DNA from: Zopfochytrium polystomum
Lineage: Eukaryota; Chytridiomycota; Chytridiomycetes; Chytridiales; Chytridiaceae
Direction: 5' to 3'
Assembly: GCA_025765615.1 (NCBI GenBank)
Contig: JAIVFJ010000047.1
Location: 62,001-126,000, forward strand
Length of the DNA stretch: 64,000 bases
Both the position numbers and the translations under genes were made by a program. Shown here in pieces: positions 32,692 through 42,053 of this stretch (position 1 is the stretch's first letter; each line of letters begins with the position of its first letter). The notes under the pieces are model-generated. The model worked only from the letters and a program-made list of their open reading frames with translations. It ran no database searches and was not told where the DNA came from.

Positions 32692-33324
32692 GTTGCTGTG
32701 ATGGCAAATGACTCCCCTTTTGCCTCCTCTCCTGGCCTCAAAAGTCGAACTGGGACCTTGGGTTTCTTTCTGTCTTTGGCATATCTGATTTCCAACATAC
32801 AGTTTTCAGATTTCTGGCGGCAGATTTAGTTGAGAATAGTGTTATAACCAATAATAAACATTCACCTCGTAAGCAAGGGTCAAGATAGGAATAAAAACTT
32901 TGCTAGCATCAACTCCTTCAGCCATTGCTCTGCTTATAGAGCCACTCATTTTGTTTAAATCAAACCAAACAGCAAGGCCACGTTCAGTGAGATCCTTGTG
33001 AATCTGAATTGCAATATCTTGGCTTCCCCACCTGGAAACAAGTTGGTGGTGAAATGAAAAGTGAGAGTCAACCCTCAGCACTTACTGGTAGGACAGAAAG
33101 CCATCATAAACTTTCAGGGAAAGAGCTTCAGGGGCAGTGCAAGTAATACTCTCCTCTGACACATTTGCAGTCCTCCTCAGCCCAATCTGGAAACACACCA
33201 TCTTCTCAACAGTGGAGCTTTCAATCATGTGCTGCACGAAAGCCTCAGCCCCAGTAACGTCCACGACATTTCCGTCACTTTTCAGCAGGATCTGGATATC
33301 TTGCCCTAGAAAGACATCAGTCCT
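32692..33324 (-). CDS. TIR-domain exons of the NLR-like gene
   Basis: Three exons (33086-33324, 32866-33031, 32692-32813) join in phase. The TIR strand A reads VYDGFLSYQWGSQDIAIQIH, the BB-loop region GLAVWFDLNKMSGSISRAM, strand D KVFIPILTLAYE, and the alpha-C segment KSENCMLEIRYA. The S--C--E pattern places a glutamate at the position used for NAD cleavage by catalytic TIR domains. Before the TIR lies a module of about 110 residues (QDIQILLKSDGNVVDVTGAE) that I do not recognise. Confidence 0.8.
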
Positions 33325-33393
33325 CTGATATATCTTGCATCAAAATCTGTTAGCTCAAACAAAGAGCAATGAGCTCATTGCGCTCACCACTTT

Positions 33394-33746
33394 TGTCAGG
33401 AACAGGGCAGGACAGGACAAGGCAGACAAGGAACTGAGAGGAGTGATGATTGTATTGGAAACAATAATTCACTTGAGGGATGGGACAGGTCCCCCCATCC
33501 CCCTTTTATACTTTTGAGAGTCTTCCTTGTCAAGACTCAAAGAAAGTTCCAGAAAGAGCAATTAGTAATACAATGATACCAATGATACCAATGACAACAA
33601 GACAAGTCAGGAAAGCAAAGAAGGTTCCAGAAGGTTCCACAAGGTTCCATGAAGGAATGTTCTAGAAGGTTCCAGAAGGTTCCAGAAGGTTCCATGAAGG
33701 AATGTTCTAGAAGGTTCCAGAGGTTTCCAGAGGGTGATTCATAACA
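33394..33746 (-). repeat. LTR 1 of the array (353 bp)
   Basis: Left outer LTR. It reads the same as the right outer LTR 6, including the ATACTTTTGAG variant next to the TATA box. The eight-unit heat-shock-element block is at 33655-33692. Confidence 0.95.
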
Positions 33747-35282
33747 TCATCTCCCCCTTCTAGGCCTCTTCTGCAACTTGGTGGGGTACCTGGTCTTGAA
33801 CTTGAGCAGAAGGTCTTGGCAGTGAGTGAGGTTTGACTCAGGTTCCCAGGTGTTGTCAGCATCTGAGTAACCTTTCCACTTAACAAGGAACTTGAGTGTC
33901 CTTCCAAACCACTTGGCATCCAAGATTTGTTCAACCTCAAATTCCTCCTCACCTTCTACCTCAACTGGAGGAGGAGGAGGAACAACTCTGCCTGGAATGG
34001 AATTGGCCACAAACTTCTCCAAAAGGCTGACATGGAAAACTGGGTGGATCTTCATGGATGCAGGGAGATCCAGCTTGAAGGTGACTGGATTGATTTGCTC
34101 CAAGATCTTGAAGGGTCCCAACTTGAGGTTGTCTAGCTTGGGACTTGGTCTTTTGGTCTGCAAGTTCTTCCTCATGCCCGGCCAGTAAAAGTCTCTGGAA
34201 ACAAGCTCATATGTCTTGTGCTCTCCTGGGTGTCCAGCTGTTGCTGCATCATGCCTTGTCTTGAGTATCTCAAGTTTTTCCTCTTCTTGGCTGATTTGAA
34301 TCTTGTGAGGCTTGGGGTCCTTGGAAATAGCATAGGCCCACACACTGTCAGGAAGCAGTGAAAGGTGTGTCTTGGATGGTGGGGTGAAACCATCTCCCCC
34401 TTCAGGTGCAAGGTCTGTCCTTCTGTGCTCATCAGCAGTGGGGCTTGAATTGTTGACTGGGAACTGTGATTCTTGAATCTTTGACTGAGGGTTCTGTTCT
34501 TGGCAAAGACTGTGAGCTGTGGAGCTTGAATCTTGAATTTGGACTGTGAACTGTGGTACTTGAATCTTTGACTGTGGGTTCTGTGAACTACAGACTTGGC
34601 CATGACTGTGAGCTCTATGAGCTGTCCTGGAATCTTGACTATGAACTGTGAACTGTGGAACTTGAGTCTTGGCTGGCTGTGAATCTTGAATCAAGGGCTT
34701 GAGAGCATGAGACTTGGGGGCTTGACTTGAGTTTTGGGTGACTGTTCCGATTGGTGGAGGTTGGACTTGACCAGTGACCCAATCAATGGCAGGGTTCTGG
34801 GTTTGCAGCCATGGTAATCCCAGGATGACAGAGAATGTGGGTGAGCCAAGATCCAATACTTCCAGATTGACCATGGATGGTGGAAAGTCTTGGATGTGGA
34901 GGTTTAGCTTGGTTTCATGGCTGATTTCCTTGAACAGAGCATGATTGGCAAAGTGGACCTTGAGGGGTGTGGATTTCTTGATCGTAGGAATGGCACAAGA
35001 CTTGGCAAGGGTGGCATCAATGATGTTGCAGGATGATCCAGAGTCTATAAGGGCCTTGGTTGTGATGGTTGACTTGGGTGAGAGTTGAATCTTGACATCC
35101 ATGGTGAGTTGGTGGGGCTTGGAATCTGAGGTGTTTGTGGTGCTGGTGGTGGTGATGAAACAGGGGCAGCTTGGAGGAGGGTCCAGGGAATTGCCCCTCA
35201 GTGAGCCTGGACCTGGGAGTTTGGGTGCTTCTTCCTTGGGCAGTCCTTGACAGCATGCTCCTTGGAGCCACAGTAAAAACAC
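33747..35282 (-). CDS. Pol derivative: protease plus chromodomain (unit 1)
   Basis: A 511-codon open frame reached from gag by -1 frameshift. Against the full pol it keeps the protease (ALIDSGSSC), the Gln/Ser-rich linker, the first half of the integrase zinc domain (YWPGMRK), the GPF linker and the chromodomain. It lacks RT/RNase H (1,410 bp, junction EHRR|TDLAPEGG) and the integrase core (774 bp, junction MRK|NLQTK). Both deletions are multiples of three. The second lies between two copies of CTTCCTCA. Confidence 0.9.
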   Translation of the reverse strand: MFLLWLQGACCQGLPKEEAPKLPGPGSLRGNSLDPPPSCPCFITTTSTTNTSDSKPHQLTMDVKIQLSPKSTITTKALIDSGSSCNIIDATLAKSCAIPTIKKSTPLKVHFANHALFKEISHETKLNLHIQDFPPSMVNLEVLDLGSPTFSVILGLPWLQTQNPAIDWVTGQVQPPPIGTVTQNSSQAPKSHALKPLIQDSQPAKTQVPQFTVHSQDSRTAHRAHSHGQVCSSQNPQSKIQVPQFTVQIQDSSSTAHSLCQEQNPQSKIQESQFPVNNSSPTADEHRRTDLAPEGGDGFTPPSKTHLSLLPDSVWAYAISKDPKPHKIQISQEEEKLEILKTRHDAATAGHPGEHKTYELVSRDFYWPGMRKNLQTKRPSPKLDNLKLGPFKILEQINPVTFKLDLPASMKIHPVFHVSLLEKFVANSIPGRVVPPPPPVEVEGEEEFEVEQILDAKWFGRTLKFLVKWKGYSDADNTWEPESNLTHCQDLLLKFKTRYPTKLQKRPRRGR

Positions 35283-36121
35283 AGTCCCTGCTGGGCCCTC
35301 CTTGCTTTCTCCTCTTGGCTCAGAGGACCCTTAGGAAGTGTCTCAACTGCATCCACTTGCATGGGTTCAGGAACTGTAAGAGCTTGAGGAACTGGGGTAG
35401 GTCTTGATGTAGTTCCTACTTGTCTTTGCTTCAGCCTCTTGGAGTAGAGTCTGTTGTCAATCTTGATGGCAAGGAGAATGTACTCTTCCAAGGTCTCAGG
35501 GATGTGCAGAGACTGGGAGAGCATGTCTTGGATAGACTCATGGAGACCATCATGGTACAGCTCCATCAGAGCTGCATCATTGTATCCAGAGTCTCTGGCT
35601 AGTTGCTTGAATTGGTTGGTGTAGGCCACACAAGATTGCTTTCCTTGCTTGATATGCTTGAGCTTGGATCTTGCTGTCCAAGATGCGTAGGGGTCACCAA
35701 AGGTAGCCTCCAGCCCCTCCCAGAGCTCTTGCAGGGTGGTGGGTGTGCTTGGGAGAGATCTGTACCATGATTGAGCTTGACCAGACAGGAGGGTGCTTGT
35801 GAAAAGAACCTTGACTTGCTCACTGGGAAATCTTGAAGGTTGGAGAAGGATGACATTCTCCACAGTGGCCATGAAGTTCCTAAGGTCTTTGGCCAGCCCA
35901 GTGAACTTGTCAGGGCTGGGAACCTTGGGCTCTCTTGCTTGGTTGGCTTGAGGCAGGGGAAGAGCTTGATGTTCTTGTTGGTGAAGTTGTTGTTGAAGCT
36001 GGTGCTGCTGGTGAAGGACTTGTTCTTGAAGTTGGTGTGTCTGTCTTGAGAGGGCTTGTAATTGGTCCATCAAGGCTTGGAAGGCAGTTGCATCAGGGAA
36101 GGTGTTGTTTGGGTCAGACAT
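35198..36121 (-). CDS. gag: Gag (unit 1)
   Basis: 307 residues, intact from coiled coil to CCHC zinc knuckle (CFYCGSKEHAVKDC). It overlaps the pol frame by 85 bases. Confidence 0.9.
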   Translation of the reverse strand: MSDPNNTFPDATAFQALMDQLQALSRQTHQLQEQVLHQQHQLQQQLHQQEHQALPLPQANQAREPKVPSPDKFTGLAKDLRNFMATVENVILLQPSRFPSEQVKVLFTSTLLSGQAQSWYRSLPSTPTTLQELWEGLEATFGDPYASWTARSKLKHIKQGKQSCVAYTNQFKQLARDSGYNDAALMELYHDGLHESIQDMLSQSLHIPETLEEYILLAIKIDNRLYSKRLKQRQVGTTSRPTPVPQALTVPEPMQVDAVETLPKGPLSQEEKARRAQQGLCFYCGSKEHAVKDCPRKKHPNSQVQAH

Positions 36122-36161
36122 GATGGCAGAGAGTAGTGGGAGAGGGTGAAGTGAATTATGA

Positions 36162-36515
36162 TGTCAGGAACAGGGCAGGACAGGACAAGGCAGACAAGGA
36201 ACTGAGAGGAGTGATGATTGTATTGGAAACAATAATTCACTTGAGGGATGGGACAGGTCCCCCCATCCCCCTTTTATACTTTTTGAGAGTCTTCCTTGTC
36301 AAGACTCAAAGAAAGTTCCAGAAAGAGCAATTAGTAATACAATGATACCAATGATACCAATGACAACAAGACAAGTCAGGAAAGCAAAGAAGGTTCCAGA
36401 AGGTTCCACAAGGTTCCATGAAGGAATGTTCTAGAAGGTTCCAGAAGGTTCCAGAAGGTTCCATGAAGGAATGTTCTAGAAGGTTCCAGAGGTTTCCAGA
36501 GGGTGATTCATAACA
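36162..36515 (-). repeat. LTR 2 of the array (354 bp)
   Basis: Carries the ATACTTTTTGAG variant (one extra T compared with LTR 1 and LTR 6). Confidence 0.95.
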
Positions 36516-38051
36516 TCATCTCCCCCTTCTAGGCCTCTTCTGCAACTTGGTGGGGTACCTGGTCTTGAACTTGAGCAGAAGGTCTTGGCAGTGAGTGAGG
36601 TTTGACTCAGGTTCCCAGGTGTTGTCAGCATCTGAGTAACCTTTCCACTTAACAAGGAACTTGAGTGTCCTTCCAAACCACTTGGCATCCAAGATTTGTT
36701 CAACCTCAAATTCCTCCTCACCTTCTACCTCAACTGGAGGAGGAGGAGGAACAACTCTGCCTGGAATGGAATTGGCCACAAACTTCTCCAAAAGGCTGAC
36801 ATGGAAAACTGGGTGGATCTTCATGGATGCAGGGAGATCCAGCTTGAAGGTGACTGGATTGATTTGCTCCAAGATCTTGAAGGGTCCCAACTTGAGGTTG
36901 TCTAGCTTGGGACTTGGTCTTTTGGTCTGCAAGTTCTTCCTCATGCCCGGCCAGTAAAAGTCTCTGGAAACAAGCTCATATGTCTTGTGCTCTCCTGGGT
37001 GTCCAGCTGTTGCTGCATCATGCCTTGTCTTGAGTATCTCAAGTTTTTCCTCTTCTTGGCTGATTTGAATCTTGTGAGGCTTGGGGTCCTTGGAAATAGC
37101 ATAGGCCCACACACTGTCAGGAAGCAGTGAAAGGTGTGTCTTGGATGGTGGGGTGAAACCATCTCCCCCTTCAGGTGCAAGGTCTGTCCTTCTGTGCTCA
37201 TCAGCAGTGGGGCTTGAATTGTTGACTGGGAACTGTGATTCTTGAATCTTTGACTGAGGGTTCTGTTCTTGGCAAAGACTGTGAGCTGTGGAGCTTGAAT
37301 CTTGAATTTGGACTGTGAACTGTGGTACTTGAATCTTTGACTGTGGGTTCTGTGAACTACAGACTTGGCCATGACTGTGAGCTCTATGAGCTGTCCTGGA
37401 ATCTTGACTATGAACTGTGAACTGTGGAACTTGAGTCTTGGCTGGCTGTGAATCTTGAATCAAGGGCTTGAGAGCATGAGACTTGGGGGCTTGACTTGAG
37501 TTTTGGGTGACTGTTCCGATTGGTGGAGGTTGGACTTGACCAGTGACCCAATCAATGGCAGGGTTCTGGGTTTGCAGCCATGGTAATCCCAGGATGACAG
37601 AGAATGTGGGTGAGCCAAGATCCAATACTTCCAGATTGACCATGGATGGTGGAAAGTCTTGGATGTGGAGGTTTAGCTTGGTTTCATGGCTGATTTCCTT
37701 GAACAGAGCATGATTGGCAAAGTGGACCTTGAGGGGTGTGGATTTCTTGATCGTAGGAATGGCACAAGACTTGGCAAGGGTGGCATCAATGATGTTGCAG
37801 GATGATCCAGAGTCTATAAGGGCCTTGGTTGTGATGGTTGACTTGGGTGAGAGTTGAATCTTGACATCCATGGTGAGTTGGTGGGGCTTGGAATCTGAGG
37901 TGTTTGTGGTGCTGGTGGTGGTGATGAAACAGGGGCAGCTTGGAGGAGGGTCCAGGGAATTGCCCCTCAGTGAGCCTGGACCTGGGAGTTTGGGTGCTTC
38001 TTCCTTGGGCAGTCCTTGACAGCATGCTCCTTGGAGCCACAGTAAAAACAC
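36516..38051 (-). CDS. Pol derivative: protease plus chromodomain (unit 2)
   Basis: Translation reads the same as unit 1, with both internal deletions at the same bases. Confidence 0.9.
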   Translation of the reverse strand: MFLLWLQGACCQGLPKEEAPKLPGPGSLRGNSLDPPPSCPCFITTTSTTNTSDSKPHQLTMDVKIQLSPKSTITTKALIDSGSSCNIIDATLAKSCAIPTIKKSTPLKVHFANHALFKEISHETKLNLHIQDFPPSMVNLEVLDLGSPTFSVILGLPWLQTQNPAIDWVTGQVQPPPIGTVTQNSSQAPKSHALKPLIQDSQPAKTQVPQFTVHSQDSRTAHRAHSHGQVCSSQNPQSKIQVPQFTVQIQDSSSTAHSLCQEQNPQSKIQESQFPVNNSSPTADEHRRTDLAPEGGDGFTPPSKTHLSLLPDSVWAYAISKDPKPHKIQISQEEEKLEILKTRHDAATAGHPGEHKTYELVSRDFYWPGMRKNLQTKRPSPKLDNLKLGPFKILEQINPVTFKLDLPASMKIHPVFHVSLLEKFVANSIPGRVVPPPPPVEVEGEEEFEVEQILDAKWFGRTLKFLVKWKGYSDADNTWEPESNLTHCQDLLLKFKTRYPTKLQKRPRRGR

Positions 38052-38890
38052 AGTCCCTGCTGGGCCCTCCTTGCTTTCTCCTCTTGGCTCAGAGGACCCT
38101 TAGGAAGTGTCTCAACTGCATCCACTTGCATGGGTTCAGGAACTGTAAGAGCTTGAGGAACTGGGGTAGGTCTTGATGTAGTTCCTACTTGTCTTTGCTT
38201 CAGCCTCTTGGAGTAGAGTCTGTTGTCAATCTTGATGGCAAGGAGAATGTACTCTTCCAAGGTCTCAGGGATGTGCAGAGACTGGGAGAGCATGTCTTGG
38301 ATAGACTCATGGAGACCATCATGGTACAGCTCCATCAGAGCTGCATCATTGTATCCAGAGTCTCTGGCTAGTTGCTTGAATTGGTTGGTGTAGGCCACAC
38401 AAGATTGCTTTCCTTGCTTGATATGCTTGAGCTTGGATCTTGCTGTCCAAGATGCGTAGGGGTCACCAAAGGTAGCCTCCAGCCCCTCCCAGAGCTCTTG
38501 CAGGGTGGTGGGTGTGCTTGGGAGAGATCTGTACCATGATTGAGCTTGACCAGACAGGAGGGTGCTTGTGAAAAGAACCTTGACTTGCTCACTGGGAAAT
38601 CTTGAAGGTTGGAGAAGGATGACATTCTCCACAGTGGCCATGAAGTTCCTAAGGTCTTTGGCCAGCCCAGTGAACTTGTCAGGGCTGGGAACCTTGGGCT
38701 CTCTTGCTTGGTTGGCTTGAGGCAGGGGAAGAGCTTGATGTTCTTGTTGGTGAAGTTGTTGTTGAAGCTGGTGCTGCTGGTGAAGGACTTGTTCTTGAAG
38801 TTGGTGTGTCTGTCTTGAGAGGGCTTGTAATTGGTCCATCAAGGCTTGGAAGGCAGTTGCATCAGGGAAGGTGTTGTTTGGGTCAGACAT
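37967..38890 (-). CDS. gag: Gag (unit 2)
   Basis: Reads the same as unit 1 Gag. Confidence 0.9.
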   Translation of the reverse strand: MSDPNNTFPDATAFQALMDQLQALSRQTHQLQEQVLHQQHQLQQQLHQQEHQALPLPQANQAREPKVPSPDKFTGLAKDLRNFMATVENVILLQPSRFPSEQVKVLFTSTLLSGQAQSWYRSLPSTPTTLQELWEGLEATFGDPYASWTARSKLKHIKQGKQSCVAYTNQFKQLARDSGYNDAALMELYHDGLHESIQDMLSQSLHIPETLEEYILLAIKIDNRLYSKRLKQRQVGTTSRPTPVPQALTVPEPMQVDAVETLPKGPLSQEEKARRAQQGLCFYCGSKEHAVKDCPRKKHPNSQVQAH

Positions 38891-38930
38891 GATGGCAGAG
38901 AGTAGTGGGAGAGGGTGAAGTGAATTATGA

Positions 38931-39284
38931 TGTCAGGAACAGGGCAGGACAGGACAAGGCAGACAAGGAACTGAGAGGAGTGATGATTGTATTGGAAACA
39001 ATAATTCACTTGAGGGATGGGACAGGTCCCCCCATCCCCCTTTTATACTTTTTGAGAGTCTTCCTTGTCAAGACTCAAAGAAAGTTCCAGAAAGAGCAAT
39101 TAGTAATACAATGATACCAATGATACCAATGACAACAAGACAAGTCAGGAAAGCAAAGAAGGTTCCAGAAGGTTCCACAAGGTTCCATGAAGGAATGTTC
39201 TAGAAGGTTCCAGAAGGTTCCAGAAGGTTCCATGAAGGAATGTTCTAGAAGGTTCCAGAGGTTTCCAGAGGGTGATTCATAACA
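38931..39284 (-). repeat. LTR 3 of the array (354 bp)
   Basis: Same variant as LTR 2. Confidence 0.95.
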
Positions 39285-40820
39285 TCATCTCCCCCTTCTA
39301 GGCCTCTTCTGCAACTTGGTGGGGTACCTGGTCTTGAACTTGAGCAGAAGGTCTTGGCAGTGAGTGAGGTTTGACTCAGGTTCCCAGGTGTTGTCAGCAT
39401 CTGAGTAACCTTTCCACTTAACAAGGAACTTGAGTGTCCTTCCAAACCACTTGGCATCCAAGATTTGTTCAACCTCAAATTCCTCCTCACCTTCTACCTC
39501 AACTGGAGGAGGAGGAGGAACAACTCTGCCTGGAATGGAATTGGCCACAAACTTCTCCAAAAGGCTGACATGGAAAACTGGGTGGATCTTCATGGATGCA
39601 GGGAGATCCAGCTTGAAGGTGACTGGATTGATTTGCTCCAAGATCTTGAAGGGTCCCAACTTGAGGTTGTCTAGCTTGGGACTTGGTCTTTTGGTCTGCA
39701 AGTTCTTCCTCATGCCCGGCCAGTAAAAGTCTCTGGAAACAAGCTCATATGTCTTGTGCTCTCCTGGGTGTCCAGCTGTTGCTGCATCATGCCTTGTCTT
39801 GAGTATCTCAAGTTTTTCCTCTTCTTGGCTGATTTGAATCTTGTGAGGCTTGGGGTCCTTGGAAATAGCATAGGCCCACACACTGTCAGGAAGCAGTGAA
39901 AGGTGTGTCTTGGATGGTGGGGTGAAACCATCTCCCCCTTCAGGTGCAAGGTCTGTCCTTCTGTGCTCATCAGCAGTGGGGCTTGAATTGTTGACTGGGA
40001 ACTGTGATTCTTGAATCTTTGACTGAGGGTTCTGTTCTTGGCAAAGACTGTGAGCTGTGGAGCTTGAATCTTGAATTTGGACTGTGAACTGTGGTACTTG
40101 AATCTTTGACTGTGGGTTCTGTGAACTACAGACTTGGCCATGACTGTGAGCTCTATGAGCTGTCCTGGAATCTTGACTATGAACTGTGAACTGTGGAACT
40201 TGAGTCTTGGCTGGCTGTGAATCTTGAATCAAGGGCTTGAGAGCATGAGACTTGGGGGCTTGACTTGAGTTTTGGGTGACTGTTCCGATTGGTGGAGGTT
40301 GGACTTGACCAGTGACCCAATCAATGGCAGGGTTCTGGGTTTGCAGCCATGGTAATCCCAGGATGACAGAGAATGTGGGTGAGCCAAGATCCAATACTTC
40401 CAGATTGACCATGGATGGTGGAAAGTCTTGGATGTGGAGGTTTAGCTTGGTTTCATGGCTGATTTCCTTGAACAGAGCATGATTGGCAAAGTGGACCTTG
40501 AGGGGTGTGGATTTCTTGATCGTAGGAATGGCACAAGACTTGGCAAGGGTGGCATCAATGATGTTGCAGGATGATCCAGAGTCTATAAGGGCCTTGGTTG
40601 TGATGGTTGACTTGGGTGAGAGTTGAATCTTGACATCCATGGTGAGTTGGTGGGGCTTGGAATCTGAGGTGTTTGTGGTGCTGGTGGTGGTGATGAAACA
40701 GGGGCAGCTTGGAGGAGGGTCCAGGGAATTGCCCCTCAGTGAGCCTGGACCTGGGAGTTTGGGTGCTTCTTCCTTGGGCAGTCCTTGACAGCATGCTCCT
40801 TGGAGCCACAGTAAAAACAC
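39285..40820 (-). CDS. Pol derivative: protease plus chromodomain (unit 3)
   Basis: Reads the same as unit 1. Confidence 0.9.
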   Translation of the reverse strand: MFLLWLQGACCQGLPKEEAPKLPGPGSLRGNSLDPPPSCPCFITTTSTTNTSDSKPHQLTMDVKIQLSPKSTITTKALIDSGSSCNIIDATLAKSCAIPTIKKSTPLKVHFANHALFKEISHETKLNLHIQDFPPSMVNLEVLDLGSPTFSVILGLPWLQTQNPAIDWVTGQVQPPPIGTVTQNSSQAPKSHALKPLIQDSQPAKTQVPQFTVHSQDSRTAHRAHSHGQVCSSQNPQSKIQVPQFTVQIQDSSSTAHSLCQEQNPQSKIQESQFPVNNSSPTADEHRRTDLAPEGGDGFTPPSKTHLSLLPDSVWAYAISKDPKPHKIQISQEEEKLEILKTRHDAATAGHPGEHKTYELVSRDFYWPGMRKNLQTKRPSPKLDNLKLGPFKILEQINPVTFKLDLPASMKIHPVFHVSLLEKFVANSIPGRVVPPPPPVEVEGEEEFEVEQILDAKWFGRTLKFLVKWKGYSDADNTWEPESNLTHCQDLLLKFKTRYPTKLQKRPRRGR

Positions 40821-41659
40821 AGTCCCTGCTGGGCCCTCCTTGCTTTCTCCTCTTGGCTCAGAGGACCCTTAGGAAGTGTCTCAACTGCATCCACTTGCAT
40901 GGGTTCAGGAACTGTAAGAGCTTGAGGAACTGGGGTAGGTCTTGATGTAGTTCCTACTTGTCTTTGCTTCAGCCTCTTGGAGTAGAGTCTGTTGTCAATC
41001 TTGATGGCAAGGAGAATGTACTCTTCCAAGGTCTCAGGGATGTGCAGAGACTGGGAGAGCATGTCTTGGATAGACTCATGGAGACCATCATGGTACAGCT
41101 CCATCAGAGCTGCATCATTGTATCCAGAGTCTCTGGCTAGTTGCTTGAATTGGTTGGTGTAGGCCACACAAGATTGCTTTCCTTGCTTGATATGCTTGAG
41201 CTTGGATCTTGCTGTCCAAGATGCGTAGGGGTCACCAAAGGTAGCCTCCAGCCCCTCCCAGAGCTCTTGCAGGGTGGTGGGTGTGCTTGGGAGAGATCTG
41301 TACCATGATTGAGCTTGACCAGACAGGAGGGTGCTTGTGAAAAGAACCTTGACTTGCTCACTGGGAAATCTTGAAGGTTGGAGAAGGATGACATTCTCCA
41401 CAGTGGCCATGAAGTTCCTAAGGTCTTTGGCCAGCCCAGTGAACTTGTCAGGGCTGGGAACCTTGGGCTCTCTTGCTTGGTTGGCTTGAGGCAGGGGAAG
41501 AGCTTGATGTTCTTGTTGGTGAAGTTGTTGTTGAAGCTGGTGCTGCTGGTGAAGGACTTGTTCTTGAAGTTGGTGTGTCTGTCTTGAGAGGGCTTGTAAT
41601 TGGTCCATCAAGGCTTGGAAGGCAGTTGCATCAGGGAAGGTGTTGTTTGGGTCAGACAT
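40736..41659 (-). CDS. gag: Gag (unit 3)
   Basis: Reads the same as unit 1 Gag. Confidence 0.9.
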   Translation of the reverse strand: MSDPNNTFPDATAFQALMDQLQALSRQTHQLQEQVLHQQHQLQQQLHQQEHQALPLPQANQAREPKVPSPDKFTGLAKDLRNFMATVENVILLQPSRFPSEQVKVLFTSTLLSGQAQSWYRSLPSTPTTLQELWEGLEATFGDPYASWTARSKLKHIKQGKQSCVAYTNQFKQLARDSGYNDAALMELYHDGLHESIQDMLSQSLHIPETLEEYILLAIKIDNRLYSKRLKQRQVGTTSRPTPVPQALTVPEPMQVDAVETLPKGPLSQEEKARRAQQGLCFYCGSKEHAVKDCPRKKHPNSQVQAH

Positions 41660-41699
41660 GATGGCAGAGAGTAGTGGGAGAGGGTGAAGTGAATTATGA

Positions 41700-42053
41700 T
41701 GTCAGGAACAGGGCAGGACAGGACAAGGCAGACAAGGAACTGAGAGGAGTGATGATTGTATTGGAAACAATAATTCACTTGAGGGATGGGACAGGTCCCC
41801 CCATCCCCCTTTTATACTTTTTGAGAGTCTTCCTTGTCAAGACTCAAAGAAAGTTCCAGAAAGAGCAATTAGTAATACAATGATACCAATGATACCAATG
41901 ACAACAAGACAAGTCAGGAAAGCAAAGAAGGTTCCAGAAGGTTCCACAAGGTTCCATGAAGGAATGTTCTAGAAGGTTCCAGAAGGTTCCAGAAGGTTCC
42001 ATGAAGGAATGTTCTAGAAGGTTCCAGAGGTTTCCAGAGGGTGATTCATAACA
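41700..42053 (-). repeat. LTR 4 of the array (354 bp)
   Basis: Same variant as LTR 2 and LTR 3. Confidence 0.95.

Larger units (their letters stand above)
29592..33388 (-). pseudogene. TIR-NACHT-ankyrin NLR-like gene (main body; 5' end split off by retrotransposon array)
   Basis: Splice model on the minus strand: exon 3 33086-33324, exon 4 32866-33031, exon 5 32692-32813, exon 6 31456-32650, exon 7 30640-31394, exon 8 29592-30598, plus the last base of exon 2 at 33388. The 5' exons lie at 49784-50017 beyond the array. Introns are 41-63 nt with matching phases; intron 6 uses a GC donor (GAG|GCAAGT). The product, about 1,206 residues if joined, would be an N-terminal unknown module, a TIR domain, NACHT ATPase, and about ten ankyrin repeats. 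Such proteins are intracellular immune or cell-death receptors in other lineages. Exons 7 and 8 each carry two net extra bases (near 31165, 31115, 30458 and 30394). With the 16.4-kb insertion in exon 2, the gene is probably dead unless another copy exists. Confidence 0.8.
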
